Origin: an uncultured Clostridia bacterium
Lineage (GTDB): Bacteria; Bacillota; Clostridia; Oscillospirales; Ruminococcaceae
DNA: 64,000 nt
Direction: 5' to 3'
Assembly: GCA_937891895.1 (NCBI GenBank)
Contig: CALATN010000218.1
Coordinates: 1 to 64,000, forward strand
How positions within the stretch are numbered: the first letter of the stretch is position 1; each line of letters starts with the position of its first letter. Below the pieces are notes generated by a model. That model did not search any database and was not told where the DNA came from. It saw nothing but the letters and a program-made list of their open reading frames with translations. The translations under genes were made by a program, and so were the position numbers. Below are positions 42,747 to 51,719 of this stretch, in pieces.

Positions 42747-43757
42747 ATGCCGGATATTCAGGAACTTACCCCCGTGCAGAAAGCGGCAGTGGTTATCACC
42801 TCTATAGGTGCAGAAAATGCTGCTCATGTTTATAAGCGCTTGAGCGATGATGAAGTTGAAAAGCTCACCTTCGAGGTTTCAAGCCTTCCATATATGGATA
42901 TTGGTCAGGTCGACTCAGTTCTCAATGAATTCTATGAACTGTGTCTGACCCAGAAGGTTATCACAGAAGGCGGTATCGACTACGCAAGATCTGTTCTGGA
43001 AAAGGCCTACGGCCCCGAAATGGCACAGAAGCTCATGGAGAAGGTTTCCAAATCCATGCAGACAAAGGCTTTCGAGTTTGTCAGAAAGTCCGACTACAAG
43101 AACCTTCTTGCTATCATCCAGAACGAGCATCCGCAGACAATCGCTCTCGTGCTCTCATACGTAAACTCCGAACAGGCTTCTGCTGTTCTTCAGGAGCTGC
43201 CGAGAGAAAAGCGTGTTGAGGTTGTTGAAAGAATTGCGAAGATGGAATCCGCTTCGCCTGAAACAGTCAAGGCAATCGAGTCCACTCTCGAAAGAAAGTT
43301 TGCGGCTGTTGTTTCTATGGATCTTACAGAAGTTGGCGGTATCAACTATGTTGCTGACGTACTCAACAAGGTTGACCGTGGTACAGAAAAATACATCTTC
43401 GACGAACTCTCCGCAAGAGATCCCGCTCTCGTGGAAGAAATCAAGAAGAAGATGTTCGTATTCGAGGATATCCTCTCTCTCGACTCTATGTCCATCCAGC
43501 GTTTCATCAGAGACGTGGAAACAAAGGATCTGGCTATTGCAATCAAGGGCTCCAACGCAGAAGTTGCTGCTACACTTTATGCAAATATGCCGCAGAGAAT
43601 GCAGGAATCCATTCAGCAGGAAATCGAGTACCTCCACAACGTGCGTATGCGTGACGTTGACGAGGCTCAGCAGAGAATTGTTGGTATCATCCGTCATCTT
43701 GAAGAAGAAGGCGAGCTGGTAATCGGCAAGGGCGGAGAGGACGAGATAATTGCTTAA
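42747..43757 (+). CDS. fliG: Flagellar motor switch protein FliG
   Basis: This 336-residue rotor protein transmits torque and direction. The N-terminal part binds FliF, the middle holds the EHPQTIALVLSYVNSEQASAVL segment, and the C-terminal torque domain has FVFEDILSLDSMSIQRFIRDVETKDLAIAIKG. It starts three bases after fliF and overlaps fliH by eight. Confidence 0.97.
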   Translation: MPDIQELTPVQKAAVVITSIGAENAAHVYKRLSDDEVEKLTFEVSSLPYMDIGQVDSVLNEFYELCLTQKVITEGGIDYARSVLEKAYGPEMAQKLMEKVSKSMQTKAFEFVRKSDYKNLLAIIQNEHPQTIALVLSYVNSEQASAVLQELPREKRVEVVERIAKMESASPETVKAIESTLERKFAAVVSMDLTEVGGINYVADVLNKVDRGTEKYIFDELSARDPALVEEIKKKMFVFEDILSLDSMSIQRFIRDVETKDLAIAIKGSNAEVAATLYANMPQRMQESIQQEIEYLHNVRMRDVDEAQQRIVGIIRHLEEEGELVIGKGGEDEIIA

Positions 43758-44619
43758 AATCGTTAGGAACATCGGCACAGCTTATGAAATGGGCGAGCCT
43801 GTTACCATTGACAATACGGTTTATATCCCTGTTGAAGATGATGAAACAGGCGAGGTGCTTTCCGAGGAGGAGCTTCGCAGACGTGAGGAACAGGAGGCGG
43901 CTGAAAAGAAGGCTGCTGAGGAATACCGCATAAACGAGGAAGTTGCAAAGCGGTTAAGGGTTGCTCTTGCGGAAAGAAGTGCACAGCTTGAAAAGGAACG
44001 TGCCGAGATTATAGAGCAGGCTAAAAAAGAAGCCGCTGCTATTACCGCTGATACAAAAGCGGCGACTATGGCGGTTATGGAAAAAGCCCAGAACGAATGC
44101 GTAATTCTCAAGGAGCAGGCAAAAACAGAGGGCTATAATGAAGGTTACGCAAGCGGTCGTGAGGAGTCGCTGGAAAAATACAAGAAGTACATCGACGCTT
44201 CAGGCAAGCTCCTTTCCGAGATAAATTCCAGAAAGGAAGCATACTATATTTCAAACGAGGACGAATTGCGGACTACGGTTTTTGAGATGGTAAAGAAAAT
44301 CACAAGGGCTGAGCTTGAGGCAAACCCGAAGATTATCGAGGGTATTGTTGCTGAGGCGGCAAAGAATTTCCGTAATTCCGACTATATGAAGATTACTCTT
44401 GCAGAGGACGGACTTACCGAAAGGTTCAGAACGGACGAAAAGCTTATCAAGGAGCTTATCCCGTTTGTTCCTGAGGTTGAAATCGAGTTTGATGACGAGG
44501 CCGAGGAGGGCACGATTATTCTGGACAACGGTTCGGAAATCGTGGACGCAGGCATTCCGACTCAGCTTGATTTCCTGAAGGAAATTCTCAACAACACAAG
44601 AGGCAAAACACAGGATTAA
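43750..44619 (+). CDS. fliH: Flagellar assembly protein FliH
   Basis: This 289-residue protein regulates the FliI export ATPase. A long Glu/Ala/Lys coiled coil (about 35-130) leads to a GYNEGYASGREE repeat of the GxxxG type known in FliH, then a conserved C-terminal domain ending in GTIILDNGSEIVDAG. The start is a TTG that overlaps the fliG stop, with GGAGAGG upstream. Confidence 0.88.
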   Translation: MLKIVRNIGTAYEMGEPVTIDNTVYIPVEDDETGEVLSEEELRRREEQEAAEKKAAEEYRINEEVAKRLRVALAERSAQLEKERAEIIEQAKKEAAAITADTKAATMAVMEKAQNECVILKEQAKTEGYNEGYASGREESLEKYKKYIDASGKLLSEINSRKEAYYISNEDELRTTVFEMVKKITRAELEANPKIIEGIVAEAAKNFRNSDYMKITLAEDGLTERFRTDEKLIKELIPFVPEVEIEFDDEAEEGTIILDNGSEIVDAGIPTQLDFLKEILNNTRGKTQD

Positions 44620-44637
44620 CACTATCGGAGCATTGAT

Positions 44638-45957
44638 ATGAATTTTACAGCAGTTCGGGACGCCGTCAAGCAGGCGGATTTGTTCAGATACAAGGGTAAA
44701 ATTGAAAAGATTATCGGTATGACCATTGAGGCGTCGGGACCGACTGCGAATATAGGCGATGTGTGCAGAATTTACCGTAAGAATGAAAACGGCAAGGCTG
44801 ATGCGTCCTATATTTACGGCGAGGTTGTAGGCTTCAACAACGGCAAGGTTATGCTTATGCCATACACCGATATTGAGGGTATCGGCCCGGGGTCAATTGT
44901 TGACAACACGGGCAGACAGCTTCAGGTTGACGTGGGCAACGAGCTGGTGGGACGAATTATCAATGCGATTGGTGAGCCGATTGATGGCGGACCTCCGATA
45001 AACACAACAGACAGATATTCCATTGCAGGTGAACCTGTTAACCCGCTGACAAGACCGAGAATTGATGACATTATTCCGTTCGGGGTAAAGGCAATTGACG
45101 GCTTGCTGACAATAGGCAGAGGTCAGCGTATGGGTATCTTTGCAGGCTCAGGTGTTGGTAAGTCAACGCTTCTGGGTATGATTGCGAGAGAGGTTCAGGC
45201 AGATATAAATGTTATCGCTCTGGTCGGCGAGCGTGGACGAGAAGTTCTTGAGTTTATTGAGCGTGACCTTGGCGAAAAGGGTATGGCGCGTTCGGTGCTG
45301 GTTGTTGCAACATCTGACCAGCCTGCGATGATGCGCAACAAATGCCCTATGACAGCAACGGCTATTGCTGAGTACTTCAAGGACCAGGGCAAGAACGTCC
45401 TGCTGATGATGGACTCACTGACACGATACGCAATGGCACAGCGAGAAATCGGTCTTGCGGTTGGAGAGGCGCCTATCGCAAGAGGTTATACACCGTCAAT
45501 CTACACGGCGATGCCGAAGCTGCTTGAAAGAGCGGGTAACTTTGAGCAGGGCTCAATCACAGGCATTTACACAGTGCTTGTTGAGGGTGACGATACAAAC
45601 GAGCCTATCTCCGATACAGTGCGTGGTATCATCGACGGACACATTATTCTTTCCAGAAAGGTTGCGGCAAGAAACCATTACCCCGCAATCGAAGTGCTGG
45701 AGTCGGTTTCTCGTCTTATGTCGGAAATTGCCGACAAGCCGCAGCGTGACGCAGCTTCAAAGATGCGTAATCTGCTGTCGGTTTATTATTCCAACTACGA
45801 CCTTGTTTCAATCGGTGCTTACAAGAAGGGTACAAACCCAGCACTTGACGAGGCACTGAGAAAAATCGACAAAATCAACGCTTTCTTACAGCAGGCTACC
45901 GACGAAGCGTTCAGCTTTGAGGAAACTGTTGAGATGATGAAGGCTGCCGTAAAATAA
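44638..45957 (+). CDS. fliI: Flagellum-specific ATP synthase FliI
   Basis: This 439-residue ATPase powers or primes export of flagellar proteins. The P-loop GSGVGKST is at 170-177 and the Walker B run NVLLMMDSLTRYA is near 260. The family signature IYTAMPKLLERAGNFEQGSIT follows. Length is typical. Confidence 0.97.
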   Translation: MNFTAVRDAVKQADLFRYKGKIEKIIGMTIEASGPTANIGDVCRIYRKNENGKADASYIYGEVVGFNNGKVMLMPYTDIEGIGPGSIVDNTGRQLQVDVGNELVGRIINAIGEPIDGGPPINTTDRYSIAGEPVNPLTRPRIDDIIPFGVKAIDGLLTIGRGQRMGIFAGSGVGKSTLLGMIAREVQADINVIALVGERGREVLEFIERDLGEKGMARSVLVVATSDQPAMMRNKCPMTATAIAEYFKDQGKNVLLMMDSLTRYAMAQREIGLAVGEAPIARGYTPSIYTAMPKLLERAGNFEQGSITGIYTVLVEGDDTNEPISDTVRGIIDGHIILSRKVAARNHYPAIEVLESVSRLMSEIADKPQRDAASKMRNLLSVYYSNYDLVSIGAYKKGTNPALDEALRKIDKINAFLQQATDEAFSFEETVEMMKAAVK

Positions 45958-45992
45958 GAGGTTGAGATAAATTTGTTACGGAGGGTTAAACC

Positions 45993-46436
45993 TTGAAACG
46001 GTTTGAATTTTCCTTGAACAAGCTCAAGGGCTACAAGCAGCAGGTGCTGGACAGAGAAAAGAATGACCTTGCTCATTTAAGACGCCAGCAGCAGCAGTAT
46101 ATCGACGAGAAGAATGCTCTCGAGGAAAAGCTGAGGAAGTCCAATGAGGAGTTCTGTGTAAAATCCGCACAGGGTATGTCAATCCTTCAGGTTACAACCT
46201 TCAAGGGTTATCACCATTCCCTTTCCCAGCAAATAAAAGAGCTGGAGGCTTCCATTGAAAAAATGGAGGTAAGGGTGCAGAAGCAGCTTGGTGTTGTAAT
46301 TGAGGCGACAAAAGAGGTTTCGTCCCTTGACAAGCTGGAGGAAAAACAGCTTGAGGAGTACAACTTCAAGGTTGCCAAGGCTGATGAGCAGTTCATTGCG
46401 GAGTACGTTCAGAACAGCACATATAAAAATGAATAA
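45993..46436 (+). CDS. fliJ: Flagellar export chaperone FliJ
   Basis: This 147-residue protein is almost entirely predicted coiled coil (KLKGYKQQVLDREKNDLAHL onward), as for FliJ, which links FliI to the export gate. It starts at TTG 45993, seven bases after CGGAGGG. Identity rests on length, coiled coil and position after fliI. Confidence 0.87.
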   Translation: MKRFEFSLNKLKGYKQQVLDREKNDLAHLRRQQQQYIDEKNALEEKLRKSNEEFCVKSAQGMSILQVTTFKGYHHSLSQQIKELEASIEKMEVRVQKQLGVVIEATKEVSSLDKLEEKQLEEYNFKVAKADEQFIAEYVQNSTYKNE

Positions 46437-46516
46437 TTTTAAATTGATTTAAGGGGCAAAGCGTAATGCTGAGCACTTTAAATATATACTATTATAATGA
46501 AGGGAGGTAAATACAA

Positions 46517-47869
46517 TTGAATACGGTTTTGTTTGATTTACAGGCGGCGGTTATGGCGGCTTCTGTAAGCAGCGGAAGCAGCAATGCTCTGACGGAAATT
46601 CCTGAGGACGGCAGCAGCTTTTCCGATGTACTTGCGGCGCAGAAGGAGCTTGTTACTGACAGTGCGGTTAATCAGGCGGCTGAAAACGGTGAGGTTGATG
46701 CGGCAATGCCCGAGGATGAGGCAGAGCAGGATTTCTCCGCAGTTCTCAATGCTATCGAAAATGCTGACGAGAATATGAAAAAGGCTATGCTTAAGCTTTT
46801 ACAGACAGTTCTCAAGGCGTTCAGAGGTTCTGATGACGATAAGGAAAGGGCAACAGACCTGTTTGCACTTTTCTCCGACGGAAGCGCAGGTATGGCAGAG
46901 GACGAGGAAGATATGCTTCTCGGCTGTGAGCTTCTCAATCAGACAGGTATGATGATTGAAATGGAGCTTACTGAAGGCAAGGCGGCAGATGAAATCATTG
47001 CTGAGCTTGAAGACAGTATCGTGAAAATCCTCGGTGAGGATGCTGACGAAACAACAGCGGCAGAGCTTATGGCTTCGTTGCTTGGAGCACCTACAGGAAT
47101 TGCTGACGGCAATGACCTTATGAGTGCGGCTGATGTTCTCAAGGCTGCAAAGCAGACTATCTGCGAAATCAACCCCGAAGATGCTGAAAAGATGGAACAG
47201 CTTTTTGCTGACATCAAGGGCATTTCCTACGAAAAGACAGAGAATGTTCCCGATGTTTTCAGACTTAATTTTACAGCAGTCAAGATTAACAACGCAAGCA
47301 AGCAGGTTGCTGAAATAAGCACAGAGGATGAAATCAATCCTGAGCTTATGACAGATGTAAAGCCTGAGGTTATCACCGACAAGCCCGTGATAACAGAAAA
47401 AACTGCGGAATCCGTTCAGATTCAGGTTACTGAGGTCATTACAGAAAAGCTTACAGCTATGAAGAGCAGCAACGGTGTTGAAGAGCTGACAATGATTCTC
47501 AAGCCGGAAAATCTTGGCGAGGTTGCTGTCAAGCTTATCAAGGAAAACGGTGCGGTTACAGTTCTTCTTACTGCACAGTATGATGAGGTAGGCAAGGCAA
47601 TGGCAGACCGTGCGGCAGCTCTTACCACAAGCCTTCAGAACCAGAACTACAACGTTAAGGAAGTTCTTGTTGTAGCGGCGGGCAATGCGGCTGAGCAGAT
47701 GGGACTTGATTTCACAAATCAGGGATTCAACTTCGCACAGAACAGAGGCGAAAATCAGGGAGGCAGCACTAACAACCGCAGAATCGAAGAAATTGACGGA
47801 ATTGAAGAAACAGAAGCCGTTACAGGCACAGCAAAACTCAAGGAGGCTAAATTATGGACGACAGCTTAA
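46517..47869 (+). CDS. fliK: Flagellar hook-length control protein FliK
   Basis: This 450-residue protein has a long acidic, variable N-terminal two-thirds and a conserved C-terminal domain: LTMILKPENLGEVAVKLIKE, then GAVTVLLTAQYDEVGKAM. The C-terminal domain contacts FlhB to switch export from hook to filament. The start is TTG after AGGGAGG. It overlaps flgD by 16 bases. Confidence 0.9.
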   Translation: MNTVLFDLQAAVMAASVSSGSSNALTEIPEDGSSFSDVLAAQKELVTDSAVNQAAENGEVDAAMPEDEAEQDFSAVLNAIENADENMKKAMLKLLQTVLKAFRGSDDDKERATDLFALFSDGSAGMAEDEEDMLLGCELLNQTGMMIEMELTEGKAADEIIAELEDSIVKILGEDADETTAAELMASLLGAPTGIADGNDLMSAADVLKAAKQTICEINPEDAEKMEQLFADIKGISYEKTENVPDVFRLNFTAVKINNASKQVAEISTEDEINPELMTDVKPEVITDKPVITEKTAESVQIQVTEVITEKLTAMKSSNGVEELTMILKPENLGEVAVKLIKENGAVTVLLTAQYDEVGKAMADRAAALTTSLQNQNYNVKEVLVVAAGNAAEQMGLDFTNQGFNFAQNRGENQGGSTNNRRIEEIDGIEETEAVTGTAKLKEAKLWTTA

Positions 47870-49401
47870 GATTATCCAATGTCGGCGTTTACAGTAAGTA
47901 TTCAAATACATATATTGATACAACTGCAGGCGACAATGATGAATCCAACAGCTACATGAACTTTGACAGCTATCTCAAGCTGCTTGTTTCACAGATGCAG
48001 AATCAGGATTTCAATGATCCGATGAAGGACTCCGAAGTTCTCAACCAGATGGCACAGTATTCTATGCTTGAAGGTATCAAGAATATGACCCAGCAGAACA
48101 ATATCAGCTATTCCACTTCTCTTGTGGGCAAGGTTGTTACTGTAAGTGACGGTTATGATTACTACACAGGCAAGGTTGAATCCGTTACTGTTACAAACGG
48201 TGAGCCGAAGCTTATGATTGATGGTAAGGGCTATGACTGCACGACAGTTTCCGACATTGTTTCCGATGATGTTTACAAAGACCTTTACTCAATGGTAGGC
48301 AAGGACGTGAAGATCACTCTCACAGGCGAAACAGGCAAGGTTACTGATGTTATCTTCATGGGCGGTGAAAGCTACGTTGTTCTTAACGGCAAGGAAGCAG
48401 TTCCGCGGTCTACAGTTGAGATTGTTGAGGCAAAGGCTGAAGCAGGTACAGAGGAAAATGCTGAAGAAAATGTTACGGTTGTTACTGACGAAGTGAACGG
48501 CGACACAACTTCAGGCAAGGCAGAGGAAAACGTAATGACTGTAAGTGCATCTGCAGAAGCACAGGGTGCGGCAGTTAAAGCACAGAATGTTGTACAGAAA
48601 TCTCAGTCCCTTATTGACGACTATATGAAGGAGCTTGACTCAATCGATGAGGCAAACGGTGTAAGCAAGGCGGCAGAGGTAACTGAAACTCAGGAAATTA
48701 CTGACGAATATGTACTTCAGACAGCAGAGCTTAAGGTTCCCGATTATGCGGCAGGTATCTATGCTGACGGAGCAGTTCTTTCAGGAACAGTTACTCTCAA
48801 GGATGTTGATAACACCTACAGCAGCGGCAGAGTTACTTCCACAGCAAATCTTGATCCTGAAACAGCAGAAAGAACAGCTGACGGCAAGCTCAAGGGTGTA
48901 ACAACAGAGGCAGGCGTTTCCGAACCTGACTGTGTACCTCACAGAATTTCTGTTGAAAAATATCCTGAAGAAGCAGCACTTGCTGATGCACTCGGAACAA
49001 GAATGTATGATATCCGTTTCATTCACAACACAGCTATCACTTCAAGAATCAAGACTGATGAGATTATCGGTTATTCTTCAAGCGGAAAGCCTGTTACAGA
49101 GATCGGCTACAGCGGCGTTGGTCAGCTTGGCGAGGTTATTACATTCGCAGACGGAACACAGAGAGTTGAAATTCTTCTCAAGAACGGTCACTCCACTTGG
49201 ATGACAACTTCAGGTAACCTTACTCTCGATGAAATCTGCACAAGAGAATTTGCACCGGGCAAGCTTACAGGTAAGCTTACAGCGTTTGAAAGAGCAATCA
49301 GACATTATTCACGTCCGATGGAAAATTATGATAAGACAGCTCTCAGACAGTTCAACAATTACCTTGAATCACAGGGCATTACAGTAGTAAATCCTGTTTA
49401 A
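47854..49401 (+). CDS. flgD: Flagellar hook capping protein FlgD with a long C-terminal extension
   Basis: This 515-residue protein is about twice the usual size. Residues about 35-85 carry the FlgD capping motif (FDSYLKLLVSQMQNQDFNDP, then MAQYSMLEGIKNM). A beta-rich region runs to about 190. A long acidic and Ser/Thr linker follows, then a distinct C-terminal domain of about 170 residues (from PDCVPHRISVEKYPEEAALA). That domain is not part of classical FlgD and was not recognised. FlgD caps the growing hook and is normally lost on completion. The frame is unbroken. Confidence 0.88.
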   Translation: MDDSLRLSNVGVYSKYSNTYIDTTAGDNDESNSYMNFDSYLKLLVSQMQNQDFNDPMKDSEVLNQMAQYSMLEGIKNMTQQNNISYSTSLVGKVVTVSDGYDYYTGKVESVTVTNGEPKLMIDGKGYDCTTVSDIVSDDVYKDLYSMVGKDVKITLTGETGKVTDVIFMGGESYVVLNGKEAVPRSTVEIVEAKAEAGTEENAEENVTVVTDEVNGDTTSGKAEENVMTVSASAEAQGAAVKAQNVVQKSQSLIDDYMKELDSIDEANGVSKAAEVTETQEITDEYVLQTAELKVPDYAAGIYADGAVLSGTVTLKDVDNTYSSGRVTSTANLDPETAERTADGKLKGVTTEAGVSEPDCVPHRISVEKYPEEAALADALGTRMYDIRFIHNTAITSRIKTDEIIGYSSSGKPVTEIGYSGVGQLGEVITFADGTQRVEILLKNGHSTWMTTSGNLTLDEICTREFAPGKLTGKLTAFERAIRHYSRPMENYDKTALRQFNNYLESQGITVVNPV

Positions 49402-49420
49402 TGAAAGGAAATGGTGCCGA

Positions 49421-49840
49421 ATGTTAATCAGTGAATATCTTCAGCTGAGAAATGTATCGGTAACGACCGGCAAGGCGCAGGGGCTGCCACAGCTGCATCC
49501 GAACGGTGCGCAGACGGTTAACCCTCAGAACAGCGATTTTGCCAAGGAGCTGAAAAGCCAGCTCGAAGCTCTCAATCAGAGCAGCGGTGTGCAGTTTTCC
49601 AAGCACGCTATGGAACGAATACACGAGCGTAATATTGACCTCTCCGAGGACAATAAGCTGGACAGACTGAACAAAGCGGTTGAGCTTGCAGGCGAAAGAG
49701 GCTCGGCAGACGCACTTGTTATGATTGATACGACAGCATTTCTCGTAAGCGTAAAGAACAACAAGGTTATTACAACACTTTCTGCAGATGATATGCAGGG
49801 AAACATTTTTACAAATATTGACTCTACTGTAATAATGTAA
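49421..49840 (+). CDS. Flagellar operon protein of the TIGR02530 type
   Basis: This 139-residue protein has the family core SSGVQFSKHAMERIHERNIDL followed by LNKAVELAGERGSADALVMIDTTAFLVSVKNNKVIT. The family is found between flgD and flgE in Firmicutes and spirochaetes; its role is not well defined. Its presence here supports the Clostridia-type operon order. Confidence 0.88.
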   Translation: MLISEYLQLRNVSVTTGKAQGLPQLHPNGAQTVNPQNSDFAKELKSQLEALNQSSGVQFSKHAMERIHERNIDLSEDNKLDRLNKAVELAGERGSADALVMIDTTAFLVSVKNNKVITTLSADDMQGNIFTNIDSTVIM

Positions 49841-49843
49841 AAA

Positions 49844-49951
49844 TTCAAAAATCTTCGATTTTTGAACTCCAAGTTTTCTTCGAAAACTTTTAAAATTCAA
49901 AAGCTTTGCTTTTGAACCCCAAGAATAGCTTTTCTTCGAAAATCAATTCTT
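49844..49951. repeat. Four tandem hairpins between the TIGR02530 gene and flgE
   Basis: Stems are TTCAAAAATC/GATTTTTGAA (49844-49866), AAGTTTTC/GAAAACTT (49871-49889), TTCAAAAGC/GCTTTTGAA (49896-49916) and an imperfect pair 49921-49951. Every loop is TTC or TTT. There is no strong T-run except after the last. Confidence 0.8.
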
Positions 49952-49984
49952 TTACCGATTTTAATTTGGCGTTGACTTATTTAT

Positions 49985-50079
49985 ACGGTCGGACCGAAAG
50001 GAAACCGTTTCGTCCCGAACGATTGAAGGACGATGCTTCGGTCAGCGCACACTTAATTTAAAAAAGGAGTGCTTAACTT
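49985..50079 (+). promoter_or_regulatory. Structured leader of flgE
   Basis: GACCGAA (49992-49998) can pair with TTCGGTC (50037-50043), enclosing TCGTCC (50010-50015) with GGACGA (50028-50033). Alternatives exist: CGGTC just upstream can also pair with GACCG, and GAAA (50001-50004) with TTTC (50008-50011). Mutually exclusive pairings next to the AAAAAGGAG ribosome site suggest regulation. No known riboswitch was matched. Confidence 0.4.
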
Positions 50080-51129
50080 ATGGTTAGATCACTTTACTCA
50101 GGTGTATCGGGTCTTACGACACACCAGCAGAGAATGGACGTTATCGGTAATAACATCGCTAACGTTAATACATATGGCTTCAAGGCTTCAAGAGTTACCT
50201 TCCGTGATGTTTACTATCAGACATCAATCGGTGAAACAGCAGGTACTCACGCATTTGCGGGTAACAACCCATCCACAGTTGGTTATGGTGTACAGCTTGG
50301 CTCTATTGACAAGGATATGGAAATGTCATCCTTCCAGTCAACAAACAGAGTTCTTGATATAGCAATCAGCGGCAGCGGCTTCTTTATCACATCTCAGTTT
50401 GATGGTTCACTGCTTAATGCTGACCCTGACACAGGTATGCTTGCTGACCCATACAACATTCCTCCTAAGTCTACAACCTATACAAGAATGGGTAATTTCT
50501 CAATCGACAGCAACGGTAACCTTGTTGCAGGTGCAAATACCTTTGTACTCGGTACTTGTAACTCTGACGAAGGTCTTGCTCTCGTAGGCGATGAAAGTGC
50601 TGCTATTCTTGATACGCTTAATATTGCTTCAGGCAGAAATACAGAAGGCGATAATGAGGAAGAAGGAGATGTATTCAGCTCCGACCTTACAGCTGCAAAT
50701 ATCATCAATATTGAAGAACTTATCAATCAGGCTTATGCTGAGGATCTGGAAGATACCGAAAAATGGCTTACATTCGCTGACCTTGAAAACTTCAATATTG
50801 GTGTAGACGGCGTTATCACAGTTACATACAACAGTAAGATGAAGGCTATCGCAAGAATTGAACTTGCTACATTTGACAACCAGGAAGGTCTTATTGAAGA
50901 CGGTAATACTTCCTTCCTTGAAACAGCTGCTTCAGGTGTTGCAAAGATCAAGAAGCCCGGCGACTCAGGTGCAGGCTTTACACAGTCCAACAAGCTGGAA
51001 ATGTCCAACGTTAACCTCGCTCAGGAATTCTCTGATATGATCGTTACACAGAGAGGTTATCAGGCTAACGCAAGAATTATCACAACTTCCGACTCCATGC
51101 TTGAAGAGCTTGTAAACCTCAAGAGATAA
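50080..51129 (+). CDS. flgE: Flagellar hook protein FlgE
   Basis: This 349-residue protein starts MVRSLYSGVSGLTTHQQRMD with the conserved NNIANVNTYGFKASR, and ends NVNLAQEFSDMIVTQRGYQANARIITTSDSMLEELVNLKR, the hook/rod terminal helices. The variable middle forms the hook surface. Its place after flgD and the TIGR02530 gene is standard. It is flanked by hairpin arrays on both sides. Confidence 0.94.
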   Translation: MVRSLYSGVSGLTTHQQRMDVIGNNIANVNTYGFKASRVTFRDVYYQTSIGETAGTHAFAGNNPSTVGYGVQLGSIDKDMEMSSFQSTNRVLDIAISGSGFFITSQFDGSLLNADPDTGMLADPYNIPPKSTTYTRMGNFSIDSNGNLVAGANTFVLGTCNSDEGLALVGDESAAILDTLNIASGRNTEGDNEEEGDVFSSDLTAANIINIEELINQAYAEDLEDTEKWLTFADLENFNIGVDGVITVTYNSKMKAIARIELATFDNQEGLIEDGNTSFLETAASGVAKIKKPGDSGAGFTQSNKLEMSNVNLAQEFSDMIVTQRGYQANARIITTSDSMLEELVNLKR

Positions 51130-51466
51130 TAAACTGAAAAGCATTTTATGCTTTTCAGCTCAGTGTTTTACTTTTATGATTGTCATCATAAATTTTCATT
51201 TTTATAAAATAAAAATGAAAACCGTAAAACACAGACTCATGATTCTATAATACCGCTTTCGTGCAACAGTTGGCGCTGTTGAAAGCGGATACGGACTTAT
51301 ATTTACAGCGGTTAAAGCCGCAATCCCTTACGTTCCTCACGCTTTGGCGGGCGGAGGAACACCCCTCGGATTTCACGGTCTGCGGAACAGCAGGTTGTTC
51401 CGCAGAACCGTTGAATTTCTACAAAACGTATAAAATTAAACAAATATTACATAAAGGAGTTTGCTT
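51130..51466. repeat. Intergenic hairpin array after flgE
   Basis: This gap of about 337 bases has no gene. Stems are CTGAAAAGCAT/ATGCTTTTCAG (51134-51158), TGTTTTAC/GTAAAACA (51164-51171 with 51224-51231) enclosing the 12-bp TTTTCATTTTTA/TAAAAATGAAAA (51193-51221), CCGCTTTC/GAAAGCGG (51253-51288) with an inner AACAG/CTGTT, GTTCCTC/GAGGAAC (51332-51360), and TCTGCGGAACA/TGTTCCGCAGA (51379-51406). Confidence 0.8.
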
Positions 51467-51658
51467 ATGATTCAGCTTACACGAATTAACGGAACAGTTC
51501 TTCTCGTTAACGAACACTTCATCGAAATTGCAGAGGAAACTCCCGATACGGTTGTGACAATGCAGAACGGTCACAGATATCTTGTAAAGGAAAGCGTTCA
51601 GGAAATTATTGACAAGTCTGCTGAATTCAGACGCGAAAGTTATCCTAACAATAAATAA
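51467..51658 (+). CDS. flbD: FlbD family flagellar protein
   Basis: This 63-residue protein (MIQLTRINGTVLLVNEHFIE, then ETPDTVVTMQNGHRYLVKES) matches the small FlbD/YlzI family found between flgE and motA in Firmicutes. Its function is unknown. A TTG at 51461 is in frame, but ATG 51467 lies seven bases after AAAGGAG. Confidence 0.92.
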   Translation: MIQLTRINGTVLLVNEHFIEIAEETPDTVVTMQNGHRYLVKESVQEIIDKSAEFRRESYPNNK

Positions 51659-51719
51659 GAAAATTACGGCTGAATGTTGTTCTGACATTGCCTAAAATAA
51701 ATTTTGGAGGAAGTTTGTT

